Source: Actinomycetes bacterium | GTDB taxonomy: Bacteria > Actinomycetota > Actinomycetes > Streptosporangiales > Streptosporangiaceae | DNA: 9,915 nucleotides | Assembly: GCA_025964635.1 (NCBI GenBank) | Contig: JAOPYP010000436.1 | Coordinates: 1-9,915 of the forward strand | Reading direction: 5' to 3' | Shown: positions 1 through 6,518 of the stretch, piece by piece | Position numbering within the stretch: position 1 is the first letter of the stretch | Layout of the letters: each line of letters starts with the position of its first letter | Translations under genes and position numbers: made by a program | Notes under the pieces: generated by a model | The model's input: only the letters and a program-made list of their open reading frames with translations | What the model was told of the DNA's origin: nothing | Databases searched by the model: none

Positions 1-1349
1 TGGCCGTGGCCGGCACGGGCGGCGGGCTGGCCGCCGACCTGCGGCCCGGCGACCTCGTGGTGGCCAGCGAGGTCAGTGACGGGCATAACGTCATCCCCTG
101 CGCCTCGGCCGCCCTGCTCGCGGGCGAGCTGCGCCGGGCGGGGCTGCGGGTCCGGGTCGGCCGGGTCGTCACCGTGGACCACCTGGTCCGCGGGGCCGAG
201 CGCGAGCGACTGGCCGCGACCGGGGCCCTCGTTGCGGATATGGAATCGGCGGTGCTGGCCCGCGCGGCGGACGGCAGGCCGCTGGCGGTGGTGCGGGCCG
301 TCTCCGATACGCCAGACCGTCCGCTGGCCAGCCCGGGGGCGCTGGGCGGCGGGCTGGCCGCGCTGCGGTCGCTGCGGGCCGCCGGTCCCGCGCTGGCCCG
401 GTGGGCCGCGGCGGTGGGGCAGCGGCAGGTCCTGCTGGCCGGGCCCCGCTCGTTCTGCGCCGGGGTCGAGCGGGCCATCGAGATCGTCGAGCGGGCCCTC
501 GACCAGCAGGGGCCGCCGGTCTACGTCCGCAAGCAGATTGTGCACAACTCCCACGTGGTGGCCGGGCTCGAGGAGCGCGGGGCGGTGTTCGTCGACGAGC
601 TCAGCGAGGTGCCGGACGGCGCCAGCGTGGTGTTCTCCGCGCACGGCGTGTCCCCGGCGGTCCGGGCCGAGGCCGATCACCGCGGCCTGACCACGGTGGA
701 CGCCACCTGCCCGCTCGTGGCCAAGGTGCACGCGGAGGCGCGCCGGTTCGCCTCGGACGGCTACCTGGTCGCGCTGATCGGGCACGAGGGGCACGAGGAG
801 GTCGAGGGCACCCTCGGCGAGGCCCCGGACTCCGTGGCCCTGGTCCAGACGGCCGCGGACGTGAGCACGCTCCAGCCGGCCGACCCGGGCAAGGTGGCCT
901 ACCTCATGCAGACGACGCTGGCCGCGGACGAGGCCGAGGACATCGCCGATGCGCTGCGTGAGCGGTTTCCCGCCGCCCGGGCGCCGGGCAGCGACGACAT
1001 CTGCTACGCGACCACGAACCGGCAGCGCGCGGCCCGCGCCGTGGCCGCCGACTCCGACCTGGTCCTGGTGGCCGGGTCGGCGAACTCATCGAACTCTGTG
1101 CGGCTGGTGGAGACCGCGCAGCGGGCGGGCACCACCGCCTACCTGATCGACGGCCCGTCCGACATCGAGCTGAGCTGGCTGGCCGGGGTGTCCACGATCG
1201 GCCTGACGGCGGGCGCGTCCGCGCCCCCGGCGGTCGTCCAGGACATCATCACCGCTCTGGGGGGCCTCGGCACCGTCGAGGTCAGCGAGCGTGTGATCAC
1301 CACTGAGAACATCCGATTCAGCCTGCCCAAGGAGGTTAGGCAGTCATGA
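1..1349 (+). CDS. ispH: HpnG-like nucleosidase / IspH (HMBPP reductase) fusion, 5' truncated
   Basis: The frame is already open at the left edge, so the true start lies upstream; residues are counted from the GTG at position 6. Residues 1-136 look like the C-terminal part of a phosphorylase-superfamily nucleosidase of the HpnG type: a GDLVVASEV strand, the substrate-binding M79-E80-S81 and the V-R-A-V-S-D motif with the probable catalytic Asp101. HpnG releases adenine from adenosylhopane to give ribosylhopane. Residues 137-447 are a complete IspH (about 311 aa, normal length), the last MEP-pathway enzyme, which reduces HMBPP to IPP and DMAPP with a [4Fe-4S] cluster. The three cluster cysteines (C151 in FCAGV, C235 in TCPLVAKVH, C333 in CYATTNRQ) are present. 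So are GHEGHEEVEGT (H263 and E265, matching E. coli H124 and E126), QTTL, NSSNS and the C-terminal ENIRFSLP. No stop or evident linker separates the domains. The only nearby alternative IspH start, GTG at 414, lacks an SD sequence, so a true fusion is favoured. The symbol refers to the complete domain. Confidence 0.88.
   Translation, partial: AVAGTGGGLAADLRPGDLVVASEVSDGHNVIPCASAALLAGELRRAGLRVRVGRVVTVDHLVRGAERERLAATGALVADMESAVLARAADGRPLAVVRAVSDTPDRPLASPGALGGGLAALRSLRAAGPALARWAAAVGQRQVLLAGPRSFCAGVERAIEIVERALDQQGPPVYVRKQIVHNSHVVAGLEERGAVFVDELSEVPDGASVVFSAHGVSPAVRAEADHRGLTTVDATCPLVAKVHAEARRFASDGYLVALIGHEGHEEVEGTLGEAPDSVALVQTAADVSTLQPADPGKVAYLMQTTLAADEAEDIADALRERFPAARAPGSDDICYATTNRQRAARAVAADSDLVLVAGSANSSNSVRLVETAQRAGTTAYLIDGPSDIELSWLAGVSTIGLTAGASAPPAVVQDIITALGGLGTVEVSERVITTENIRFSLPKEVRQS
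1329..1335 (+). promoter_or_regulatory. Ribosome-binding site of hpnH inside the ispH coding end
   Basis: AAGGAGG lies ten bases before the ATG at 1346 and is an almost perfect SD sequence. It is inside the last codons of the upstream frame. The upstream TGA (1347-1349) overlaps the ATG (1346-1348) as ATGA. This fixes the hpnH start and points to translational coupling. Confidence 0.85.
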
Positions 1350-2350
1350 GCGTGTCCCTACGACAGAGCATGCGCATCGGCTCATACCTGATGCGCCAGA
1401 AGCTGACCGGAACCAAGAAGTTCCCGCTTCTGGTCGAGCTCGAGCCCTTGTTCGCGTGCAACCTGAAGTGCGCGGGCTGCGGGAAGATCCAGCAGCCGCA
1501 CACCCTGCTCAAGCAGCGGATGCCGGTCGAGCAGGCCCTGGCCGCCATCGAGGAGTGCGGTGCCCCCATGGTGTCCATCGCCGGCGGCGAGCCGCTGATG
1601 CACCCGCAGATCCACGAGCTGGTCGCCGAGCTGGTCAAGCGCAAGAAGTTCGTCTTCCTGTGCACCAACGCGCTGCTCCTGCCGAAGAAGATCGACAAGT
1701 TCAAGCCGTCGCCGTACTTCGCCTGGGTGGTGCACATCGACGGGCTGCGCGAGCGGCACGACGAGTCGGTCTGCAAGGACGGCGTGTTCGACGACGCGGT
1801 CGCGGCGATCAAGATGGCGAAGGAGCGGGGGTTCAAGGTCAACACGAACACCACCGTCTTCAACACCGACACCCCGCAGACCGTCATCGACGTGCTCAGC
1901 TACCTCAACGACGACCTGGGCATCGACGAGATGCAGATCTCGCCCGCCTACGCCTACGAGAAGGCGCCCGACCAGGACCACTTTCTCGGCGTCACGGAGA
2001 CCAGGGAGCTGTTCCGCAAGGCGTTCGACAACGGGAACCGGAAGCGCTGGCGGCTCAACCACACGCCGCTGTTCCTGGACTTCCTGGAGGGCAAGGAAGA
2101 CTTCGGCTGCACCGCCTGGGGGATCCCGTCCTACTCCCTGCTGGGCTGGCAGAAGCCCTGCTACCTGATGTCCGACGGCTACGTGAAGACGTACAAGGAG
2201 CTGATCGAGACCACCGACTGGGACTCCTACGGCCGGGGCAAGGACCCGCGCTGCGCGAACTGCATGGCGCACTGCGGGTACGAGCCTTCGGCGGTGCTGG
2301 CTACCATGGGGTCGCTGCGCGAGACGCTGCGAGCCGCGCGCGGCAGCTAG
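1346..2350 (+). CDS. hpnH: Radical SAM adenosylhopane synthase HpnH
   Basis: This 334-residue cytosolic radical SAM protein has the usual HpnH length. In the known pathway HpnH uses a 5'-deoxyadenosyl radical from SAM to join adenosine to the hopanoid (diploptene), giving adenosylhopane, the first step toward C35 bacteriohopanepolyols. The [4Fe-4S]-binding CxxxCxxC motif is C38-NLK-C42-AG-C45, followed by the typical GKIQQP. The SAM-binding GGEP is at 80-83, and an HIDG strand lies at 130-133. A C-terminal cysteine group, C303-AN-C306-MAH-C310, precedes the tail, as is usual in this family. The start is fixed by a strong SD and the four-base overlap with the HpnG-IspH frame, so the two genes are co-transcribed and probably translationally coupled. 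HpnH makes the substrate of HpnG, which fits the neighbouring nucleosidase domain. No further hopanoid gene follows in the window. Confidence 0.95.
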   Translation: MSVSLRQSMRIGSYLMRQKLTGTKKFPLLVELEPLFACNLKCAGCGKIQQPHTLLKQRMPVEQALAAIEECGAPMVSIAGGEPLMHPQIHELVAELVKRKKFVFLCTNALLLPKKIDKFKPSPYFAWVVHIDGLRERHDESVCKDGVFDDAVAAIKMAKERGFKVNTNTTVFNTDTPQTVIDVLSYLNDDLGIDEMQISPAYAYEKAPDQDHFLGVTETRELFRKAFDNGNRKRWRLNHTPLFLDFLEGKEDFGCTAWGIPSYSLLGWQKPCYLMSDGYVKTYKELIETTDWDSYGRGKDPRCANCMAHCGYEPSAVLATMGSLRETLRAARGS

Positions 2351-2365
2351 CCCGGTAGGTCACGG

Positions 2366-2389
2366 TTAGGCCTAGCTTTTCTCGCCTAA
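2366..2389. other. Inverted repeat in the hpnH downstream gap
   Basis: TTAGGC (2366-2371) and GCCTAA (2384-2389) are perfect six-base arms around a 12-base loop, with a G-T pair able to extend them outward. The left arm overlaps the palindrome TAGGCCTA (2367-2374). The surrounding 2360-2425 stretch is clearly more AT-rich than its neighbours. No T-run follows, so this could be a weak terminator, an operator for the next gene, or chance. Confidence 0.25.
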
Positions 2390-2438
2390 TCACAAAAGCG
2401 CAAGTCATCGCCAAAGCGTTATCCCCGGCTCACGTAGT

Positions 2439-4049
2439 GTGTGGGAATTCGGCTCAGTTCCGGCCGTCCCTGGGTATCGGCGGAGCAGCCGCCGCTTCGG
2501 TAAGGACAGCGCTTTGTCGGGTTTCGGTCGCCCGGCCGTCATCGACGGGCAGGGCGGTACAGGCAGTGCCGGAGCGATCCCGGGAGAGCGGCGCGATCCC
2601 GGCCCGGCCTGGCTGCCGCTGGTCCCCGCCGCCGTCACGCTGCTGGCCGGGCTGTACAAGATCACCGGATCGTCCTACACCCAAGACGAGACCGCGACAG
2701 TGGCTGCGGCGCACCGGAGTTTCCCCCAGCTGGTGCACATGCTCGGCAACGTGGACGTGGTCCACGGCGCGTACTACGCGCTGATCTGGCTCGTCGTCCG
2801 GGTGGGCGGCGGCAGCGAGCTGGTCGTGCGGCTGCCGTCCGCGGTGGCGATGGCCGTCGCGGCGGGCCTCGTCGCCGTCCTGGGCCGCCGTCTGGTGTCC
2901 GGCTGGGCCGGGCTGGCGGCGGGGCTGGCCTTTGCTGTCCTGCCGACGGTCAGCTGGTATGCGCAGAACGCCCGCGATGGCGCACTGGTCACCGTCTTCG
3001 CCGTCCTCGCCAGCTACTGCTTCCTCCGGGCGCTCGAGGCCAACGGGACCGCCTGGCGCTGGCTGACCGGCTACGGTGTGGCGCTGGCGGCCCTGGGGCT
3101 GGCCAACCTCTTCGGCCTGCTGCTCGTCGTCGCGCACGCGGTCACCCTGGGCTGGTCGCGACGGGACTACCGGCTGGACCGCAGGTTCATCCTCGGCTGG
3201 CTGGCGGTGGCCGCCGCCGCCCTGATCGCGGTGAGCCCGGTCGCCGTGGAGGGCTACGGGCAGCTGCACCAGATCCACTGGATCCGGCCCCCCAGGCTGG
3301 CGGACCTGCTGAGCATCCAGCGGCTCGCCGGCACCATGCCGCTGTTCCTGCTCACGCTGGCCATCGTCGCCGTCGTCGTCGCCGTGGGCGTGGTGCCCCG
3401 CCGCGGCCCGCCGCGGCCGGGCCACTGGCCGGCCGGGCTGCTCAGGCTCGGCCTGCCCTGGCTGCTCCTGCCGCCGGCCATCCTGCTGACCGCCTCGCTG
3501 GCGCATCCGGTGTACACCTTCCGCTACATCGTGTACTGCATCCCCGCGGCCGCGCTGCTGCTCGGGGCCGCCCTGACGGCGCTGGGCCGGTACGCGGGAC
3601 CGGTGGCGCTCGTGCTCATCCTGGTGGTCGGGTTGCACACCCAGCTGGCGCAGCGCCGCCCGGAGAGTAACGGGGTCAACATCCGGGCCGTCGACCACGT
3701 GGTCGCCCGGCACGCACAACCGGGCGACGCGCTGCTGAACATCAGCGCCCACAACGGCCCCCGGCGGGCGACCGGAGAGCACACCCTCGAGGCGGCGTAT
3801 CCGTACGGGCTGGACCGGCTCCGCGACATCAGTACCGGCGTCTCCCCGGAGCAGTCGGGCACGCTCGGCGGCACGTATGCCTCGGCCCCGCTGATCCGCC
3901 AGCGGCTGGCTCAGGTCAGCAGGCTGTGGGTCGTGGAATGGCGGCCCAGGCCCGTCCCGGTCCTGCACGGCTTCGGATTCAGGCTGGTCCGCAGCTGGAA
4001 GACGGACGGCCTGGTGCTCCGCCTGTACAGCACGCGGGGCCGGCCCTAG
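2439..4049 (+). CDS. Polytopic GT-C (GT39/ArnT-like) glycosyltransferase
   Basis: Up to 536 residues with many hydrophobic segments (roughly 57-73, 108-122, 128-149, 155-172, 182-198, 208-236, 248-270, 298-319, 335-352, 362-382 and 386-400), then a soluble C-terminal part (about 400-536). Soon after the first segment is an acidic Q-D83-E84 in a predicted outside loop. This resembles the DE/DxD catalytic site of GT-C enzymes, which use polyprenyl-phosphate sugars as donors. The later HPVYTFRYIVYCIPA stretch matches the conserved Arg-Tyr region before a late membrane segment of GT39/ArnT-like proteins. Transfer of a mannose-type sugar to a protein or lipid outside the membrane is inferred; donor and acceptor cannot be read. 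The listed start is GTG 2439, which has no SD. TTG 2514, preceded by AAGGA, would give 511 residues and remove a polar, poorly structured N-terminus. The gene lies 88 bases after hpnH, and any link to hopanoids is speculative. Confidence 0.8.
   Translation: MWEFGSVPAVPGYRRSSRRFGKDSALSGFGRPAVIDGQGGTGSAGAIPGERRDPGPAWLPLVPAAVTLLAGLYKITGSSYTQDETATVAAAHRSFPQLVHMLGNVDVVHGAYYALIWLVVRVGGGSELVVRLPSAVAMAVAAGLVAVLGRRLVSGWAGLAAGLAFAVLPTVSWYAQNARDGALVTVFAVLASYCFLRALEANGTAWRWLTGYGVALAALGLANLFGLLLVVAHAVTLGWSRRDYRLDRRFILGWLAVAAAALIAVSPVAVEGYGQLHQIHWIRPPRLADLLSIQRLAGTMPLFLLTLAIVAVVVAVGVVPRRGPPRPGHWPAGLLRLGLPWLLLPPAILLTASLAHPVYTFRYIVYCIPAAALLLGAALTALGRYAGPVALVLILVVGLHTQLAQRRPESNGVNIRAVDHVVARHAQPGDALLNISAHNGPRRATGEHTLEAAYPYGLDRLRDISTGVSPEQSGTLGGTYASAPLIRQRLAQVSRLWVVEWRPRPVPVLHGFGFRLVRSWKTDGLVLRLYSTRGRP
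2502..2506 (+). promoter_or_regulatory. Candidate ribosome-binding site for an internal TTG start
   Basis: AAGGA lies seven bases before TTG 2514, in frame with the glycosyltransferase. The upstream GTG 2439 has no purine-rich sequence at the right distance. This favours the shorter 511-residue protein, but the hexamer is not unique enough to settle it. Confidence 0.4.
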
Positions 4050-4058
4050 CTGTAATCA

Positions 4059-4083
4059 GATCGAGGCCGGGAATACGGCGATC
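4059..4083 (+). terminator. Bulged hairpin just after the glycosyltransferase
   Basis: Ten bases after the stop at 4049, GATC (4059-4062) plus GCCG (4066-4069) can pair with CGGC (4076-4079) plus GATC (4080-4083). The loop is GGAATA and there is a three-base bulge on the left side. No T-run follows, so termination activity is only a suggestion. Confidence 0.25.
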
Positions 4084-4153
4084 CCGCAGAGGTCCTGCAG
4101 CAGCCACTCAGGAATGCCCGCCAGGATCTAGCTGGCCCGCAGAGCGGCGTCCG

Positions 4154-4175
4154 GTGCGGCCTGGCCGCGCATTTT
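4154..4175 (+). terminator. Candidate intrinsic terminator between glycosyltransferase and ABC genes
   Basis: GTGCGG (4154-4159) pairs with CCGCGC (4165-4170) across a five-base loop CCTGG, with one G-T pair. The stem is followed at once by ATTTT (4171-4175), one of the few T-runs in this GC-rich window. It is compact and terminator-like but short. It lies 105 bases after the glycosyltransferase stop and 54 bases before the permease start, so it could instead be leader structure of the permease mRNA. Confidence 0.35.
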
Positions 4176-4216
4176 CCAGGATCAGCATCGGCCCGCGTGG
4201 TGCTGCGGGCCTTCCC

Positions 4217-4223
4217 GGAGGAG
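4217..4223 (+). promoter_or_regulatory. Ribosome-binding site of the ABC permease
   Basis: GGAGGAG lies five bases before ATG 4229. It decides the start, because the same frame stays open upstream to at least 3926, where it would overlap the glycosyltransferase and encode an Arg/Pro-rich stretch unlike any permease N-terminus. Confidence 0.85.
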
Positions 4224-4228
4224 TCCTC

Positions 4229-5698
4229 ATGTTCTTCACCTATCTCCGGCGCGAGCTGCGCCGGCGGGTACGCCAGGCGATTTTCATCGGCCTCGGCCTG
4301 GCCCTGGGAATCGGCCTGGTGATAACGGTGACCGCGGCGTCCTCGGGGGTCAGGGACGCCCAGGCCACCGTGCTGCATTCGCTGTACGGGGTGGGGACCG
4401 ACGTCACCGTCACCCAGGTGCCTGCGGCGGGCTCGGGCGGCCCGGCCGGGTTCGGTTTCCGGGGCCGGGTGGGCAGCCAGTCGCGGCCCGCGTCCGGCAC
4501 GAAGGTCAGCATCAGCAACCTGACCAGCATCGGCCAGGGAACGCTGTCCTCGTCGTCGGTCAGCAGCATCGGGAAGCTGCACCACGTCGCCGGGACGGCC
4601 GGGGCGCTCAGCCTGACCGACGCGGTCATCACCGGCAAGATCCCGGCCGTCAACAGCTCGGGCGGCGGTGGAACCGGCTTCGGCGGCGGCGGGGGAGGCG
4701 GCGGAGGCGGGGCCTTCCGCGGCAGCTTCAAGACCAGCTCGTTCACGGTCAGCGGGATCGACCTGAGCACTGGCGCGCTCGGACCCCTGAGCTCGGCCAA
4801 GCTCGCGTCCGGCCGCACGTTCGCGTCCTCCGATGCCACCTCCAACGTGGCCGTGGTCAACTCCGACTACGCCACCCAGAAGAAGCTGAGCGTGGGCTCG
4901 ACCGTCTCCGTCGCCAAGACCAGCTTCACCGTGGTGGGCATCGCCAGGGCGGGTACCGGCGCCTCCAACGTGTTCATCCCGCTGGCCCGGGCGCAGGCGC
5001 TGGCCAGCCTGAAGGGCAAGGTCAACACGATCTACGTGGCCGCCGACAGCGCATCGAACATCAGCGGCGTGGGCAAGGAGATCTCCGCGATCCTGCCGAA
5101 GGCCACCGTGACCACCTCGAGCAGCCTGGCCAGCGAGGTGACCGGATCGCTGTCCAGCGCGTCCAGCCTGGCCAACAACCTCGGCAAGTGGCTGGCGATC
5201 GCGGTGCTGATCGCCGCGTTCCTGCTGGCCAGCCTGCTGACCATGGCCGCGGTCGCGCGGCGGGTGCGGGAGTTCGGCACGCTCAAGGCGCTCGGCTGGC
5301 GGAGCCGGCGGATCATCGGCCAGGTGATGGGCGAATCGGTCACCATCGGTGTCATCGGCGGCGCGGCCGGGGTCGCGCTCGGCATCGCCGGAGCCGCCCT
5401 GGTCACCAAGCTGGCCCCGCCGCTGAGCGCGTCGGTGGGCCAGACCACCGGCTCAGCCACGCCTGGCGGGGCCCGGACGTTCGGCGGTCCCGGTGGCGGT
5501 CCCGGGGGCGGCCCGTTCGGCCGCGCCGCCGCGAACGCGACGCACACCGTGGCGGTTCACCTCAGCGCGCCGGTCACGATCGGCGCGGTAGTCCTCGCGG
5601 TGGTGCTGGCCGTCGCCGGCGGCCTTATCGCCGGCAGCTTCGGCGGCTGGCGCGCCGCCCGGCTGCGCCCGGCCGCGGCACTGGCCAGGGTCGAGTGA
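4229..5698 (+). CDS. MacB/FtsX-type ABC transporter permease
   Basis: 489 residues with the layout of the MacB/LolCE/FtsX permease family: one N-terminal membrane segment (about 18-37) after a basic RRELRRRVR stretch, a large outside domain (about 38-320), then three membrane segments (about 322-344, 370-393 and 449-471). The cytoplasmic loop VRREFGTLKALGW-like region (about 342-355) is the conserved coupling segment that contacts the ATPase, and the protein ends in the usual WRAARLRPAAALA tail. Proteins of this type work as mechanotransmitters or lipid/peptide exporters; the substrate is unknown. Two low-complexity insertions are unusual: a glycine tract at 145-161 with ten consecutive Gly, and a GGPG repeat at 419-429 in the loop between the third and fourth membrane segments. 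The outside domain is rich in Ser, Thr and Gly. The ATPase gene follows 86 bases downstream on the same strand and probably forms an operon with it. Confidence 0.9.
   Translation: MFFTYLRRELRRRVRQAIFIGLGLALGIGLVITVTAASSGVRDAQATVLHSLYGVGTDVTVTQVPAAGSGGPAGFGFRGRVGSQSRPASGTKVSISNLTSIGQGTLSSSSVSSIGKLHHVAGTAGALSLTDAVITGKIPAVNSSGGGGTGFGGGGGGGGGGAFRGSFKTSSFTVSGIDLSTGALGPLSSAKLASGRTFASSDATSNVAVVNSDYATQKKLSVGSTVSVAKTSFTVVGIARAGTGASNVFIPLARAQALASLKGKVNTIYVAADSASNISGVGKEISAILPKATVTTSSSLASEVTGSLSSASSLANNLGKWLAIAVLIAAFLLASLLTMAAVARRVREFGTLKALGWRSRRIIGQVMGESVTIGVIGGAAGVALGIAGAALVTKLAPPLSASVGQTTGSATPGGARTFGGPGGGPGGGPFGRAAANATHTVAVHLSAPVTIGAVVLAVVLAVAGGLIAGSFGGWRAARLRPAAALARVE
4661..4711 (+). repeat. Poly-glycine coding tract in the permease ectodomain
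   Basis: In-frame GGN codons encode four Gly, then Thr-Gly-Phe, then ten Gly in a row (permease residues 145-161). GGC, GGT, GGA and GGG are all used, so this is a selected or drifting protein-level tract rather than a pure DNA microsatellite. It probably forms a flexible loop outside the membrane. Confidence 0.85.
5483..5515 (+). repeat. 12-base tandem repeat encoding Gly-Gly-Pro-Gly units
   Basis: GGCGGTCCCGGT (5483-5494) is repeated as GGCGGTCCCGGG (5495-5506) and partly as GGCGGCCCG (5507-5515). In frame it encodes GGPG-GGPG-GGP in the outside loop before the last membrane segment of the permease. Such units expand and contract by slippage, so the length may differ between strains. Confidence 0.8.
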
Positions 5699-5784
5699 GC
5701 CGGGCTGGGTGAGCTGGGCCGGATGACCATCGTCAACGAGCAGCGTCTGAGCAGGGCCGGCCGAGCGGGACGGAGAGGGAAACC

Positions 5785-6477
5785 ATGTACAAGCTGACGG
5801 GCGTCACCAAGAGGTACCAGAAGGGCCGGGTGACGGTCGATGCGCTGGCCGGCGTGGACCTGGTCATCGAGGACGGCGAGTGGCTGGCGATCCAGGGGCC
5901 GACCGGTCACGGGAAGACCACGCTGCTGCAGGTCCTCGGCGGGCTGGACCGGCCGACCTCGGGCGTCGTGGAATTCGACGGCCAGGACCTCGCCGACATG
6001 CGGGAAACCCAGGTCACGCGGGTCCGCGCGGTCTCGATGGGCTTCATCTTCCAGACCTTCAACCTGATCCCTACGCTGAATGCGCTGGAGAACGTGGAGG
6101 TGGCCCTGGTGCCGCTGGGCGCGGGGGCGGCGGAACGGCGGGCCCGGGCCACGGCGGCGCTGGAGAACGTGGGTCTCGGTGAGCGGGCCCGCCACCTGCC
6201 CTCGGAGATGTCCGGCGGTCAGCAGCAGCGGGTCGCGATCGCCCGGGCCCTGGTCAAGGAGCCCAAGGTGCTGCTGGCCGACGAGCCGACCGGCAACCTG
6301 GACGAGGGAACCCGGGACGACATCATGGGCCTGCTGGGGAAGCTGTGGCGGGACACCGGGCTCACCCTGATCGTGGTCACCCACGACAGCTCGGTCGCCC
6401 GCCGCGCGCAGCGCATCGGGATCATGCAGAACGGGAAATTGTCGATCAAGCAGGACACCCGGGGCGCGGGGACCTGA
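5785..6477 (+). CDS. MacB/LolD-type ABC transporter ATP-binding protein
   Basis: 230 residues, the normal size for this family. All ATPase motifs are visible: Walker A G38-PTGHGKTT-46 (a His where many relatives have Ser), the Q-loop Q90 in FIFQTFNLIPTLNALENVE, signature M-SGGQQ at 142-147, Walker B LLADEPTGNLD with D166 and catalytic E167, and the switch H200 in VVTHD. The phrase FQTFNLIPTLNALENVE and the absence of an extra C-terminal domain place it with MacB/LolD/FtsE-like ATPases that pair with FtsX-like permeases. It powers the permease encoded just upstream by ATP-driven dimerisation on the cytoplasmic face. The start ATG has a GGAGAGG sequence (5772-5778) six bases ahead. The permease-before-ATPase order and the lack of an adaptor gene suggest a self-contained export or lipoprotein/peptide-handling pump. 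The substrate cannot be inferred. Confidence 0.95.
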   Translation: MYKLTGVTKRYQKGRVTVDALAGVDLVIEDGEWLAIQGPTGHGKTTLLQVLGGLDRPTSGVVEFDGQDLADMRETQVTRVRAVSMGFIFQTFNLIPTLNALENVEVALVPLGAGAAERRARATAALENVGLGERARHLPSEMSGGQQQRVAIARALVKEPKVLLADEPTGNLDEGTRDDIMGLLGKLWRDTGLTLIVVTHDSSVARRAQRIGIMQNGKLSIKQDTRGAGT

Positions 6478-6486
6478 CCCAGCCAC

Positions 6487-6507
6487 CCGGCCGCGCCGGT
6501 CGGCCGG
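6487..6507. terminator. GC-rich hairpin between convergent genes, likely bidirectional terminator
   Basis: CCGGCCG (6487-6493) and CGGCCGG (6501-6507) form a perfect seven-base stem with a seven-base loop. It sits in the 41-base gap between the ATPase stop (6477) and the stop of the opposing phosphatase (6519). Position and symmetry fit a terminator working for both strands. No T-run is present, which is common in high-GC actinobacteria. Confidence 0.45.
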
Positions 6508-6518
6508 TTGGCCGTCAG

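Noticed and set aside
414..1349. Separate ispH gene starting at GTG 414
   Set aside because: No SD precedes it and the upstream nucleosidase frame runs through without a stop. It remains the main alternative to a fusion and could be an extra internal start.
1382..2272. Long minus-strand open frame opposite hpnH
   Set aside because: It is a shadow of hpnH, whose radical SAM motifs are unambiguous.
2454..3968. 504-codon minus-strand open frame opposite the glycosyltransferase
   Set aside because: Its composition is dominated by Gln, Arg, Asp and His with no motif. The plus-strand frame has membrane segments and GT-C motifs.
3926..4228. Upstream extension of the permease frame by 101 codons
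   Set aside because: It overlaps the glycosyltransferase and is Arg/Pro-rich, and the ATG at 4229 has a strong SD right before the expected basic stretch and first membrane segment.
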